In this document: one piece after another, positions 37,422 through 47,615 of the stretch | How the letters are laid out: each line of letters starts with the position of its first letter | Position numbering within the stretch: the first letter of the stretch is position 1 | Assembly: GCA_001942185.1 (NCBI GenBank) | Contig: MKJV01000078.1 | Span: 42,698 to 106,697, forward strand | Reading direction: 5' to 3' | From: Pseudonocardia sp. CNS-004 | GTDB taxonomy: Bacteria > Actinomycetota > Actinomycetes > Mycobacteriales > Pseudonocardiaceae | DNA length: 64,000 nucleotides | Notes under the pieces: generated by a model | The model's database searches: none | Told to the model about the DNA's origin: nothing | What the model saw: the letters and a program-made list of their open reading frames with translations, nothing else | Program-made: the position numbers and the translations under genes

Positions 37422-38729
37422 GCTCCCCTCCCGCTCGGGGTGGCAGGGACGGCGGCCGGGCGCGGCCGCCGCGTCAGGACGGCCAGACACCCCAACGAGA
37501 TCACCAACATCGCGCCGACGTACGCCGCCACGGCGAAGGGCTGCCCCGTGGTCTGCAGGATGATCGCCGAGACACCCGGGCCCACCGCGCTGCCCAGCAC
37601 CGTGGCGAGCTGGAAGCCCAGCGACATCCCCGTGTAGCGCACCCGGGCGCGAAGGCGCCCGCATACACCGAGGGCTGCGCGCCGTACCCGATGCAGTACA
37701 GGACGCCGAACCCGAGCACGTACCCGAGGGTGATCAGGCCGACGTCCCTGGTCTCCACGGCGGCGACCAGCACGAAGATCCCCACGATCGACGCGACCGC
37801 TCCGGTCAGCACCACCGGGCGCGGCCCGTACCGGTCGGCCAGCCATCCCGAGAGCGGCACGACGCCCACCTGCACGACGTTCGCCAGCAGGATCGCGGTG
37901 ATCACCGCGAACCGGTCGACGCCGAGGGTGACGGTGGCGTGGCTCAGCAGGAACGTCGCGGCCACGATCGACAGCGCCCCGAATCCGAGGAAGCCGCCGC
38001 ACACCAGCAGCACCTCGCGCAGGTGGTGGCGCAGCACGTCGAACAGCGGGACGCGCGCCTCGGCGCCCGCGTCCTGCACGGCCACGAACTCGGGCGACTC
38101 GGCGATCCGCAGCCGCACCACGATCCCGATCGCGATCAGCAGGATGCTGGCCAGGAACGGGATCCGCCAGCCCCACGAGTACAGGTCGTCGTCGGGCAGG
38201 GCGGCCACCGGCAGGAAGACGAGGTTGCCCAGCAGCACGCCCGCTGCCGGGCCCGTCTGCGGGAGGCTCGCGAAGAACCCGCGACGGTCCGGGGGTGCGT
38301 ACTCGTAGGCGAGCAGCACCGCTCCGCCCCACTCCCCGCCGAGGCGATCCCCTGGGCCAGCCGCAGGACGACGAGCAGCGTCGGGGCCAGCGCGCCCACC
38401 GACGCGTAGCCCGGCAGCAGGCCGATCGCCGTGGTCGCGACGCCCATCAGCACGAGCGTGATGACGAGCATGCGCTTGCGGCCCACGCGGTCGCCGAAGT
38501 GCCCGAACAGCACCCCGCCGACGGGACGCGCGAGGAACCCGGCCGCGAACGTGCCGAACGAGGCGAGCGTGCCCACGAACGGGTCGGCCGTGGGGAAGAA
38601 CAGCTGCGGGAAGACCAGCGCCGCGGCCGTCCCGTAGATCGCGAAGTCGTAGTACTCCACGGTGGTGCCCGCGAAGCTCGCGGACGCGACCCTCCAGGTG
38701 GACACCCTTCCCGGGGACGGCGCGGTCAT
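37418..38729 (-). CDS. MFS transporter, metabolite:H+ symporter (MHS) type
   Basis: About 437 aa, 12 predicted helices, after repair of two missing bases (near 38345 and 37650). N-terminal FAGTTVEYYDFAIYGTAAAL, then GVLFGHFGDRVGRKRML (MFS signature loop) and LGGEWGGAVLLAYEYAPPDRRG are characteristic of the MHS (shikimate/proline/KgtP-like) family. It probably imports the substrate of the cluster or an aromatic acid. 4-base overlaps with both neighbours. Confidence 0.88.
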
Positions 38730-39700
38730 CGGCCGGACTCCTCGGCGAGCCACCGGACGAGCACGGCGAGGGCCTCGACGTTGTTGCGTTCGAACTGCAC
38801 GGCGTGCCCGTTGCCGCGCACACCCCGGTCGGCCAGCCGGACGTGCTCCGCCCGGCACCCCGCGTCGCGCAGGAACGCGGCGACGTCGCCCGCGAAGCCG
38901 TCGAACGGCGACGCCTCGCCCGAGAACACGCCGATCGGCACCTTCGCGAGCCCGGGCAGCCGGTGGGTCCCGGCAACGAGGTCGGCCGGGTCGGCGACGG
39001 GCGGGTCGAACGCCGGCGGGGCCGCCGTCAGGCCCCACGGCAGCAGCCGCGGACCGTCCGGGACCGTGAGGAACGGCGGGCCCATCGGCTCCAGCGCGAG
39101 CACAGCGACCACCAGGTCCGGCCGGGCGTCGGCCGCCAGCCAGCCGCCCGGGGCGCCCGCGGAGTGGGTGAGCAGCACCGCGGGCCCGGTGCGTTCCAGG
39201 AGCTGGACGAGCCGCTCGGCGTCGAGGCGCTGGCTCGCGGCGAGGTCGGCGAGCATCGGACCGGTCGGGGCGGCGACCTGGTCGAACAGCGGGTCGTCGA
39301 GGTCGTGGGAGCCGGGCCACTGCGTGTGCCGGCCGGCGGTGTCGTCCGGGTCGAAGAGGCCCTTGAGCCGCTCGTAGGAGAACGGCTCCCCCATCGGGCC
39401 GAGGACATCGGGGTGGTGGGGCGAGCGTCCGTGACCCGGCCGGTCGACCACGTACACCCGGTGCCCGCCGCGGACCAGCGCCTCCGCCCAGCCGGGACGG
39501 CCGTCCGGGGTGCCCATCCAGTCGGTGCCCTGGCCCCCGCCACCGTGCACCAGCACGACCGGGTGCGGCGCCGTGACCGCAACCGGTTCCTCCCACGCCA
39601 CGAACATCGGGGCGCGGGGCACCGTGCCGGCCGCGTGCCGGACCCGCTCGGTGCCGACCCAGAAGAACCCACGCCGAGAGGTCAGCGGTTCCGAACTCAT
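38726..39700 (-). CDS. Alpha/beta hydrolase of the catabolic cluster
   Basis: 324 aa, intact. Oxyanion/HG region VVLVHGGGGQGTDWMGTPDG, YVVDRPGHGRSPHH, nucleophile elbow LLTHSAGAPGG, an acid candidate in IGVFSGEASPFDG and His in RGNGHAVQFERNN. It probably hydrolyses an ester, lactone or C-C bond in the pathway. Sits between the transporter and the first flavin monooxygenase with ATGA overlaps on both sides. Confidence 0.85.
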   Translation of the reverse strand: MSSEPLTSRRGFFWVGTERVRHAAGTVPRAPMFVAWEEPVAVTAPHPVVLVHGGGGQGTDWMGTPDGRPGWAEALVRGGHRVYVVDRPGHGRSPHHPDVLGPMGEPFSYERLKGLFDPDDTAGRHTQWPGSHDLDDPLFDQVAAPTGPMLADLAASQRLDAERLVQLLERTGPAVLLTHSAGAPGGWLAADARPDLVVAVLALEPMGPPFLTVPDGPRLLPWGLTAAPPAFDPPVADPADLVAGTHRLPGLAKVPIGVFSGEASPFDGFAGDVAAFLRDAGCRAEHVRLADRGVRGNGHAVQFERNNVEALAVLVRWLAEESGR

Positions 39701-40959
39701 CGCGCTCCATCGCTGATCGGCAGGCCGAGGTGCAGCTGGGCGAGCTTGCGGAACGACGTCTCCCGGAAGCTCGTGTTGCGGTGGCTCGCGATCATGGTGA
39801 GGTCGCGCCACACGCGCTCGAAGGGCTGCCCCGCCTTGATCGCGCTGGAGCCGATGTTGCGGAAGAGGGCCTCGTCGACGGCCTCCCACACCTGCACGAT
39901 GGCCTCCCGCGCGATGATCCCGATCCGCTGCTCCTCCTCCTCGCTGTAGGGCGCCCCACCCGCGGCGGTGCGCTCGCAGATCTCCATGTGCTCCTCGGCG
40001 CAGCGGATCGTCAGCGCCTCCGCCGTCGCGAGCTTCGCCAGGCCCGTGCCGTACCAGCGCTGGTAGTCGCCGTCGCCGAGCCGCGAGACCATCGGCGGGA
40101 TGCTGGTCTTGCGGGTGCGCATTTGGCGTTCGAACTCGTCCAGCGCGCAGTAGCCGGCACCCGTGGTGAGCGCGGCCAGGGAGATCGTGAACGGTGCCAG
40201 CGCGCGGCCCACGTACATCGGGTTCCCGTGCAGCGCCAGGCCCGGGGTGCCCCCGCTGACGTCGACGTTGACCATGTTCGTGTCCTCGACCACGAACTCG
40301 GCCGGGATCCGCCCGTCCTCGAGCCGAATGCTGTGGGAGCCGCTGCCGCGCAGGCCCAGCATGTCGCCCCAGTCGTCCAGCATCGTCCACTCGCTGCGCG
40401 GGGCGACGTAGAGCATCAGGTGCTCCGCGGCCTCCTGCGGCGGCAGCCCGGCGATCATCGCCTGGCCCATGAAGTGCGTGGAGTACGGGATGCCGGAGCA
40501 GTAGCGCACGGTGCCGTCGAGCCGCCAGCCGTCCTCGACGCGCTGCGCCTTCGCGTCCGGGGACGCCACCGACGCGCAGCGGAAGTCGCCGTCGCCGAAG
40601 ATCTGCTCCTGCGCCGCCTCCGGGAAGTAGGAGCCGATCTGCAGGGCGTGGCTCGACGCCAGCGCCCAGCACCACGCCGTCGACACGCACCCGCGTGCCA
40701 TCTCCAGCTGCAGCCGCGCGAACGTCGGGAAGTCGAACTCGAGCCCGCCGTAGCGCTTCGGCTGCACCACCCGGTAGAGCCCGGCCGCCCGGAACGCCTC
40801 GTGCATCTCCGGGGAGTAGTAGGTGCGCTCCTCGGTCGCTGCCTGCGCCGCCACGAGCTCGGGTCGCAGGTCGACGACCGTCCGGATGAGGTCCGCGGGA
40901 GTGGGATCCGGCCGGGCGTCGGCGGGTCGTGTCGATGCGGTCGAAGCTGTGGTGGTCAT
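39697..40959 (-). CDS. Acyl-CoA-dehydrogenase-like flavin monooxygenase (first copy)
   Basis: 420 aa, intact. FRAAGLYRVVQPKRYGGLEFDFPTFARLQLEMARG, WCWALASSHALQIGSYFPEAAQEQIF, RYCSGIPYSTHFMGQAM, LGLRGSGSHSIRLEDG and ALDEFERQMRTRKTSIPP. Same HsaA/HpaH-like architecture as the gene at 36176-37421, with which it shares motif order throughout. It probably hydroxylates a ring or acyl substrate with reduced flavin and O2. GGGAGCC upstream of ATG; 13 bases after the zinc dehydrogenase. Confidence 0.88.
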   Translation of the reverse strand: MTTTASTASTRPADARPDPTPADLIRTVVDLRPELVAAQAATEERTYYSPEMHEAFRAAGLYRVVQPKRYGGLEFDFPTFARLQLEMARGCVSTAWCWALASSHALQIGSYFPEAAQEQIFGDGDFRCASVASPDAKAQRVEDGWRLDGTVRYCSGIPYSTHFMGQAMIAGLPPQEAAEHLMLYVAPRSEWTMLDDWGDMLGLRGSGSHSIRLEDGRIPAEFVVEDTNMVNVDVSGGTPGLALHGNPMYVGRALAPFTISLAALTTGAGYCALDEFERQMRTRKTSIPPMVSRLGDGDYQRWYGTGLAKLATAEALTIRCAEEHMEICERTAAGGAPYSEEEEQRIGIIAREAIVQVWEAVDEALFRNIGSSAIKAGQPFERVWRDLTMIASHRNTSFRETSFRKLAQLHLGLPISDGAR

Positions 40960-40972
40960 GGCTCCCTCGAGG

Positions 40973-42057
40973 TCAGGTCTGGGGCAGCAGGACGGCGGTG
41001 ATCAGCTCGCGGTCGGCGGCGGCACCGAGCGCCTTCCCGGCGTCGGCGAGCGGGAACGTGCGGTCGACCATGGCGGCGGGGTCCAGCAGGCCCGCTTCCA
41101 GCACACGGGCGAACCGCGGCAGGTCGCGGCGGATGTCGACGTTGCCGTACTGGCAGCTGCGGATCTCGCGTCCGCGCATGGCGAGGTCGTTGACGGGCAG
41201 GTCGACGGTGACGCCCCGGTCGACCATCCCGAGCGGGACGACGACCCCGCCCCTGCGGGTGGCGTCGAACGCCGCGCGCACCGCCGCCGCGGCGGCAGCG
41301 GCCTCGAACGCGACGTCGACGCCGCGTCCACCGGTGAGGTCGCGGATCTGCTCGACGACGTCCCCGTCGGCGGGGTCGAGCACGTCGGTGGCCCCGAGTG
41401 CCCGCACCCGCTCGCGCGCCCGGGCATCGGCTCGACGGCCACGATCCGCACGGCCCCGGCCAGGCGGGCGCTCTGCACGATCCAGCCGCCGATCCGGCCG
41501 GCGCCGAACACCGCCACTGTGTCGCCGAGGCCGACCCCGGCGATCCCGAAGACGGCCCCCATCGCGCTGGCGGCGCCGCAGCTGAGCAGGCACAGGTGCT
41601 CGTCGGGAAGGGTCGTGTCGACCCGCACCACGCCGAAGTCGCGCACCAGCAGCCGCTCGGCGTAGGTGCCGACTCCGCCCGCCGCGCTGACGGGTGCGCC
41701 GTCCGCCCGGCGTGCGACGTGCCGCACGCGGCCCTCGAAGATCTCGCGGCACTGGTGGGGCTCGCCGCGGTCGCACCAGAAGCACCCGCCGCAGGCCGGG
41801 GTGCCCGCCACGACCACGCGGTCGCCCGGGGCCACGGTGGTGACCCCGGTCCCGACCTCCTCGACGACGCCCGCCGCGGAGTGCCCCAGGATCGCGGGCG
41901 GATGGGAGAGGGGCCCGGGCCGCAGGGCGTACGAGTCGGTCACGCACACCTCGACGGCGCCGGCGCGTACGACGACGTCGCGGGGGCCGGCCGGCAGCAG
42001 TTCCACGTCCTCGACGGCCGGCAGGGCGCCGAACGCCCCCAGTACTGCTGCGCGCAC
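40973..42057 (-). CDS. Zinc-dependent alcohol dehydrogenase (MDR family), first gene of the operon
   Basis: ~361 aa after one missing base near 41422. GAVEVCVTDSYALRPG (catalytic Cys), GHSAAGVVEEVG, a structural zinc site (CGGCFWCDRGEPHQC), VAVFGAGRIGGWIVQSARLAG and GVVVPLGMVDRGV. Related to, but clearly different from, the dehydrogenase at 33241. GTG 42057 lies just below two TGTCATAC-type operator motifs. Heads the minus-strand operon that continues through 36176. Confidence 0.87.
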
Positions 42058-42078
42058 GCCATCCGCCTCTCTGTCGGA

Positions 42079-42179
42079 TGGTCATACAATCCAAGCTGCC
42101 CCACGCACTGTCAAGGCATACTGAGCTGCGAATACACGCGACACGCCGTCCCATCAGGGATGGGATTGTCATACATAAT
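42079..42179 (-). promoter_or_regulatory. Promoter region with two FCD-GntR-like operator motifs
   Basis: TGGTCATACAAT (42079-42090), exactly fitting TNGTNNNACNA, and ATTGTCATACATAAT (42165-42179). Both recur in similar form before gntR (36106). They flank the likely promoter of the zinc dehydrogenase operon. The region is AT-richer than its surroundings, as expected of a regulated promoter. Confidence 0.55.
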
Positions 42180-42196
42180 CGGCGAGCGAGCTCCCG

Positions 42197-43846
42197 CTAC
42201 GAACGGCGGCCGGGAGGTGCCGACGCAGCCACCGGCTGGTCCTCGCCGATCGGGCCCGCCTCCGGCGACCGCCGGGGCGCCGGGATCGACACCTCCGCGG
42301 GCTCCGGCTCCGCGGCGGGCTCGTCGCGCCGCCCGGACGCGGCACCCACCTCGGAACGCAGCAGCAGCGCCCCGAGCACCCCGAGCACCGAGATGACGGC
42401 GGTGACCAGGAACAGCTGGTCGAGGGCCGACACGTACACCTGCCCGCCCAGCTGCTGGTACCAGGCGTAGAGCCCCAGGAGCGGCGGCGAGTCCGGCGTG
42501 CCGACGGCGGGCGCGACGCTGCCGTCGGGGATCAGCGCGGCCCGGTCGGCCATCGTCTGCGCCTGGTTCGCGGTCAGCATCGCCGTGAGCACGGCGACGC
42601 CGAGCGCCGCCGCGGTGCGCTGCACGACGTTGTTGAAGGCGCTCGCCTCGCTGACCCGGGACGGGGGAACCGCCGCGAGCCCTCCGGTCATGATCGGCAT
42701 CATCGCGAGGCCCATCCCGAAGCCGCGCAGCACCAGCAGCCACATGACGTGATCGCGCGGCGTCTCGACGCGCAGCTCGGCCATCAGGTAGGTGCCCACC
42801 GCCACGAGGACCAGCCCGACCACGGCGGGCAGCCTCGGACCGAGCCGGTCGTAGAGCCTCCCGGAGATCGGCATCATCACCCCGGTGGCGATCGCCTGCG
42901 GGAGCATCACCAGCCCGGTCTCGAACGCACCGAGGCCTTGGGCCTGTTGCAGGTACAGCGAGACGTAGAACAGCCCCGAGAACAGCGCCACCGACATCAG
43001 GCTGATCAGCACCAGCGAGTTGGTGAACTGCCAGTACCGGAAGATCCGCACGTCCAGCAGCGGCTCGTCGACCTCCAGCTCGATCACCACGAACAACGCG
43101 AGGCACACCGCGCTGAGGATCAGCAGCATCACGATCTCGTAGCTCGTCCACCCCCAGGACTCGCCCTCGGACAGCGCGAGCAGCAGGGCGAACAGGCCGC
43201 CCGCCACCGCGAGGAAGCCCCAGACGTCGAAACGGCGGCGCGGCCCCGGCGCGAAACGGGGCAGTACGAGGACGGCGGCGACCGCACCGAGCACCCCGAT
43301 CGGCACGTTGATGAAGAAGATCAGCCGCCAGTCGACGTACTCGACCAGGTAGCCGCCCAGCGTCGGGCCCACGGCGGGCGCGAACACGATGCCCAGCCCG
43401 TACATGCCCATCGCCGTGCCGATCTTCTCCTTCGGCACGATCCGGTACACCATGGTCAGCGTGATCACCGGGATGATGCCGCCCGGCACGGCCTGCAGGA
43501 TCCGGAACACCACCAGGCTGTTGAGATCCCATGCCAGGCCGCACAGCGCCGAGCCGAACGCGAACCCGAGCACCGACAGGACGTAGACGCGGCCGTGGCC
43601 GAACCGGTCGCCCAGCCAGCCGCTCAGCGGCACCACCACGCCGAGCGCGAGGGTGTAGGCGTTGGCCACCCACTGCACGTCCTCGACGGTGGTCCCGAAG
43701 TCGTTCTGGATGGTCGGGATGGCGACGTTGACGATCGTGACGTCCAGGATCGACATGAACATGCCGGCGACCAGTACTGCCAGTGCGACGCCCCAGCGCA
43801 CCTGACGGCCAGCATCAGCGCTGAGGCCCGATCGGACCTCCGTCAT
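42197..43846 (-). CDS. DHA2-family MFS exporter (EmrB/QacA type)
   Basis: 549 aa, intact, about 14 predicted helices. [22 protein letters not shown] (motif D1 region), [50 protein letters not shown] (motif C) and an acidic/proline-rich C-terminal tail. Drug:H+ antiporter family; some DHA2 members carry amino acids or metabolites. Its ATG overlaps the hutI stop (ATGA), so it is probably co-translated with the histidine-degradation genes. Confidence 0.9.
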   Translation of the reverse strand: MTEVRSGLSADAGRQVRWGVALAVLVAGMFMSILDVTIVNVAIPTIQNDFGTTVEDVQWVANAYTLALGVVVPLSGWLGDRFGHGRVYVLSVLGFAFGSALCGLAWDLNSLVVFRILQAVPGGIIPVITLTMVYRIVPKEKIGTAMGMYGLGIVFAPAVGPTLGGYLVEYVDWRLIFFINVPIGVLGAVAAVLVLPRFAPGPRRRFDVWGFLAVAGGLFALLLALSEGESWGWTSYEIVMLLILSAVCLALFVVIELEVDEPLLDVRIFRYWQFTNSLVLISLMSVALFSGLFYVSLYLQQAQGLGAFETGLVMLPQAIATGVMMPISGRLYDRLGPRLPAVVGLVLVAVGTYLMAELRVETPRDHVMWLLVLRGFGMGLAMMPIMTGGLAAVPPSRVSEASAFNNVVQRTAAALGVAVLTAMLTANQAQTMADRAALIPDGSVAPAVGTPDSPPLLGLYAWYQQLGGQVYVSALDQLFLVTAVISVLGVLGALLLRSEVGAASGRRDEPAAEPEPAEVSIPAPRRSPEAGPIGEDQPVAASAPPGRRS

Positions 43847-45048
43847 CGTTCGAGTGTAAGGCCGATCACACCTGATGCCGAGGATCGATCTCCCGGCGGG
43901 AGGCTCCGGACCAGCGGCACGCCTGGGCGGTACGCCAGGTGCCGGTAGGACGGCGCGTCCAGCACGGACAGGTCGGCGCGCGCACCGACCCGCAGCTGCC
44001 CGACGTCCTCGCGGTGCAGGGCGGCAGCACCTCCGGCGGTGGCCGCCCACACCGCCTCCGCGGGCGTCATCCGCATCTCCCGCACCGCGAGCGCGACGCA
44101 CAGCGGCATCGACGAGGAGAAGCACGTGCCCGGGTTGCAGTCCGTGGCCAGCGCGACGGTGACCCCGGCGTCGAGCAGCCTGCGGGCGTCCGGGTACGGG
44201 CTGCGGGTCGAGAACTCGACCCCGGGCAGCAGGGTCGCCACGGTGGCACCGGCCGCCAGCGCGTCGACGTCGGCGTCCGCCAGGTACGTGCAGTGGTCGA
44301 CGCTCGCCGCGCCCAGCTCGACCGCCAGCCGCACGCCCGGGCCCGGTCCGAGCTGGTTGCCGTGCACCCGCAACCCGAGTCCCGCGGCCCGGCCGGCCTC
44401 CAGCACCGCGCGGCTCGCCTCCCCGTCGAAGGCGTGCGGCGAGGCGGGCTCGCAGAACACGTCCACCCAGCGCGCGAACGGCGCGCACGCCGCCAGCATG
44501 GGGCCGGTGACCAGCGCGACGTACTCCTCGACACGGCCCGCGAACTCCGGCGGCACCACGTGCGCGCCGAGGAACGTGGTCTCCCCGGTCACCTCGCGGG
44601 CGATCCGCAGGGCCCGCGCCTCCTCGGCGACGCTCAGGCCGTAGCCGCTCTTGACCTCGACCGTGGTGGTGCCCTGGGCCCGCATCTCCGCCACCACCGC
44701 CCGCAGCCGCGAGCGCAGCAGGTCGTCGTCGGCGGCGCGCGTGGCCGCGACCGTGGACGTGATGCCGCCACCGTCGTAGGGCACGCCCGACATCCGGGCC
44801 TCGAACTCGGCCGAGCGGTCGCCCGCGAACACCAGGTGGGTGTGGCTGTCGACGAAACCGGGCAGCACCGCCCGGCCGTCGAGGTCGACCCGGTCGTCCG
44901 CCGCCGGCGCCGCGGCGGCGGGCCCCACCCAGACGACCCGGCCGCCGTCGACCACGAGCGCCGCCCCGGTCACGATCCCCAGCGGACCGGGACCGAGCGC
45001 GGGGTCGTTGGTGACCAGCTCGCCGATGCCGGTGACCAGCGTGCTCAC
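43843..45048 (-). CDS. hutI: Imidazolonepropionase HutI
   Basis: Zinc/iron-dependent amidohydrolase converting imidazolone-5-propionate to N-formimidoyl-glutamate, third step of histidine degradation. 401 aa, intact. Metal ligands in [15 protein letters not shown], substrate segment [43 protein letters not shown] and the late Asp in [14 protein letters not shown] 45048 overlaps the hutF stop (GTGA) and has GGGAGG upstream. Confidence 0.95.
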   Translation of the reverse strand: MSTLVTGIGELVTNDPALGPGPLGIVTGAALVVDGGRVVWVGPAAAAPAADDRVDLDGRAVLPGFVDSHTHLVFAGDRSAEFEARMSGVPYDGGGITSTVAATRAADDDLLRSRLRAVVAEMRAQGTTTVEVKSGYGLSVAEEARALRIAREVTGETTFLGAHVVPPEFAGRVEEYVALVTGPMLAACAPFARWVDVFCEPASPHAFDGEASRAVLEAGRAAGLGLRVHGNQLGPGPGVRLAVELGAASVDHCTYLADADVDALAAGATVATLLPGVEFSTRSPYPDARRLLDAGVTVALATDCNPGTCFSSSMPLCVALAVREMRMTPAEAVWAATAGGAAALHREDVGQLRVGARADLSVLDAPSYRHLAYRPGVPLVRSLPPGDRSSASGVIGLTLER

Positions 45049-46368
45049 GAACCTCCCAGAGCGGTGCGATGGCATCGGCCAGCAGCGTGCCGACGTCGCC
45101 CAGTGCGTGGCGACCCTCGCGCACGATCACCTTCCCGTCGACCACGACCGTGTGGACGTCCTCGGCGCAGGCCGCCATGACCACCTGCTCGGGTGCGGCG
45201 CCCGCGGTGCGGGGGCGGTCGAGTGCCACCGCGACCAGGTCGGCCCGGGCACCGGCGGCGATGCGCCCCGCGTCCGGCCAGCGAGGCAGGCGTGCCCGGC
45301 GACGGTGAGCGCGTCCACGAGCGCGGCGGGCGCGAGGCGGCCGCGCTCGCCGGAGGCCAGCCGCTCGTGGGACTCGACCAGACGCGCCTCGGCGAGCAGG
45401 TCGGCGCCGACGTGCTGGTCGCTGCCCACGGTCAGCGGCGACCCGGCCCGCAGCAGCGCCCGGAACGGGCCGATGCCGTCGGCCAGGTCGGCCTCCGTGC
45501 TCGGGCAGGCGCAGACGCTGGTGCCCGAACCGCCGAGCAGGGCGATGTCCTCGGGGCTCAGGTGCGTGGCGTGCACGGCGGTCGTGCCCGGTCCGAGGAC
45601 GCCCTGTTCGGCCAGCAGCGCCGTGGGCGTGGCCCCGTAGAACGCCTGGCACGCGTCGTTCTCCTGCGGCTGCTCCGACAGGTGAACGTGCAGCGGACGC
45701 CGGCCTGCGGCGCGCACGACCGTCCGCAGCTGCGCGGCGGGCACCGCGCGGACCGAGTGCACCGCCGCGCCCACGCGTACGCCGTCGGTGTCCGCGAGCG
45801 AGCCGACCCGCTCCGCCCACGCGTGGGCGTCGCCGTCGCCGAACCGCGCCTGCACCGGGTCGAGGGGCGTGTGGCCGGACGCGCCGAGCCCGCCCGCGAG
45901 GTAGCAGGTGTCCAGCAGCGTGAGCCGCACCCCGGCGTCGGCGGCCGCGGCCACCAGCGCCTCCCCCATCGCGTTCGGCTCCGCGTACGGGGTGCCGTCC
46001 CGGTCGTGGTGCAGGTAGTGGAACTCGCCGACGCAGGTCACGCCGCCGAGCGCCATCTCCGCGTACGCGGCGCGGGCCAGCGCGAGGTAGCGGTCCGGGT
46101 CGAGCCGCGCCGCGACCGCGTACATCCGCTCCCGCCAGGTCCAGAACGTGCCGCCGCGGTCGTGCGTGCGCCCGCGCAGCGCGCGGTGGAACGCGTGGCT
46201 GTGGGCGTTCGCGAAGCCCGGCAACACCAGGCCCGCGAGCCGCTCGTCCGCCGGGCCTGCGTCCACACCGGTCGTCACGGAGGCGATCCGGCCGCCCTCG
46301 ACCGCGACCCGGACCCGGTCGCACGGGCCACCGTCGAGCCAGGCCCGCTCACACCAGAAACCGGTCAC
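45045..46368 (-). CDS. hutF: Formimidoylglutamate deiminase HutF
   Basis: Amidohydrolase releasing ammonia from N-formimidoyl-glutamate to give N-formyl-glutamate. ~441 aa after repair. [19 protein letters not shown] (metal HxH), [39 protein letters not shown] and [11 protein letters not shown]. One missing base near 45287 joins HACLA to [17 protein letters not shown], and one near 45070 leads to a TGA at 45045 that overlaps the hutI GTG. GTG 46368 overlaps the M20 gene stop. Confidence 0.92.
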
Positions 46369-47534
46369 CCCAGCTCCTCGACCACCCGGGCGAGCGCCTC
46401 CACGCCACGGTGGCAGTCGCCGGGGTCGGCGTGCTCCTGCGGCGAGTGGGAGACACCGGTCGGGTTGCGCACGAACAGCATCGCCGTCGGGATCCCGGCG
46501 GCGGAGAGGATCCCCGCGTCGTGACCGGCACCGGTCGGCAGCACCGGCGCCGCGAGCAGCCCGGCCAGCCGGTCGCGCAGGCCGCCGTCGAAGGCGGTGG
46601 GCCCGGTCCAGGACTCCTCCTCCGGCTCGCCCCCGGCCGCCTCCCCCACCGCGGCGACGACCGACCGCACGTCCCGCTCGACGGGGCCGCGCGCGTCCAG
46701 CCACGCGGTGACGCGGGACGGGATCGCGTTGACCCCGCCCGGCTCCACCGCCACCTTGCCGATCGTGGCGAGCGCATCGTGTTCCCCCGCCGCGCGCCGT
46801 GCCGCGGTGACCGCCTCGGCCAGGCGCAGCATCGGGTCGTCGCGGTCCTCGAGGCGGGTGGTGCCGGCGTGGTCGGCGCGGCCGCGCAGGTCCAGGCGCC
46901 AGCGGCCGTGCGGCCAGATCGCACTCGCCACGCCGACGGCCGCACCACCCGGGTCGAGGGCCCTCCCCTGCTCGACGTGCAGCTCGACGAACGTGCCCAC
47001 CCGGCGCAGGGTCTCGGCGTCCGGGCCGACGTGCGCCGGGTCGTGGCCGGCCGCGGCCATCGCCTCGGCGACGGTGGTGCCGTCGGCGTCGGCGAGCGAC
47101 CGGGCGCGGTCGGGGGCGAGCGCGCCGGTGATGATCCGGCTGCCCGCGCACGCCACCCCGAACCGCGCGCCCTCCTCGTCGGCGAAGACGGCGATCCCCA
47201 GCGGTCGGCGCGGCCCCACCCCCGTGCACGCAGATCGTCCACGGCCGCGAGTGCGGACACGACGCCGAGCGGGCCGTCGAACGCGCCGCCGTCGGGCACC
47301 GAGTCCAGGTGGCTGCCCAGGACGAGCCCCGGCCCGTCGCGTCGGGGTTCCCCCACCACGCCCACAGGTTGCCCGCCCGATCGGCGTGACGTCGAGCCCA
47401 CGCGCGGACGCCTCGCCGGTGAACCACTCCCGCAGGGCGGCGTCCTCGGCCGTCCAGGCGAACCGCCGGTAGCCGCCGCTGCGCCCGTCCCGCCCGATCG
47501 GAAGGAGATCGCTCCACATGCCATCGAAGCCCAT
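46365..47534 (-). CDS. M20-family amidohydrolase of the hut operon (allantoate-amidohydrolase-like)
   Basis: ~390 aa, binuclear metallopeptidase fold, after repair of three missing bases between 47215 and 47390. LVLGSHLDSVPDGGAFDGPLGV (metal His/Asp), FADEEGARFGVACAGS (catalytic Glu pair), HVEQGRALD, RGRADHAGTTRLEDRDDP, GKVAVEPGGVNAIPSRV and PTGAGHDAGILSAAGIP. These are N-carbamoyl-amino-acid/allantoate hydrolase signatures. No HutG is seen, so it probably removes the formyl group from N-formyl-glutamate. ATG 47534 with a GGGGG run upstream; ATG 47519 is possible. Confidence 0.85.
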   Translation of the reverse strand: MGFDGMWSDLLPIGRDGRSGGYRRFAWTAEDAALREWFTGEASARGLDVTPIGRATCGRGGGTPTRRAGARPGQPPGLGARRRRVRRPARRRVRTRGRGRSACTGVGPRRPLGIAVFADEEGARFGVACAGSRIITGALAPDRARSLADADGTTVAEAMAAAGHDPAHVGPDAETLRRVGTFVELHVEQGRALDPGGAAVGVASAIWPHGRWRLDLRGRADHAGTTRLEDRDDPMLRLAEAVTAARRAAGEHDALATIGKVAVEPGGVNAIPSRVTAWLDARGPVERDVRSVVAAVGEAAGGEPEEESWTGPTAFDGGLRDRLAGLLAAPVLPTGAGHDAGILSAAGIPTAMLFVRNPTGVSHSPQEHADPGDCHRGVEALARVVEELG

Positions 47535-47560
47535 CACGCGGCCCCCAAGGTTTCGGCGGG

Positions 47561-47615
47561 TGTCAGCAAAGCCACTTTCACGACGCCTGGTGTCATGAAA
47601 GTGGCTTTGCTGACA
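47561..47615. repeat. 55-nt near-perfect palindrome between hutU and the M20 gene
   Basis: Left arm begins TGTCAGCAAAGCCACTTTCA (47561-47580), with its exact reverse complement at 47596-47615. The middle 15 bases are themselves nearly complementary (GACGCC/GGTGTC), so the arms extend to 27 bases with two transitions and a one-base loop. It supplies the hutU stop codon (47593-47595) and the last few hutU codons. No T tract follows. It differs in sequence from the palindromes at 5291 and 63760 but has the same architecture. Confidence 0.85.

Noticed and set aside
42197..46324. A minus-strand open frame of about 1,375 codons running from the DHA2 exporter through hutI and hutF
   Set aside because: It is the exporter frame left open by high GC; the upstream part is out of frame with clear HutI and HutF sequences.
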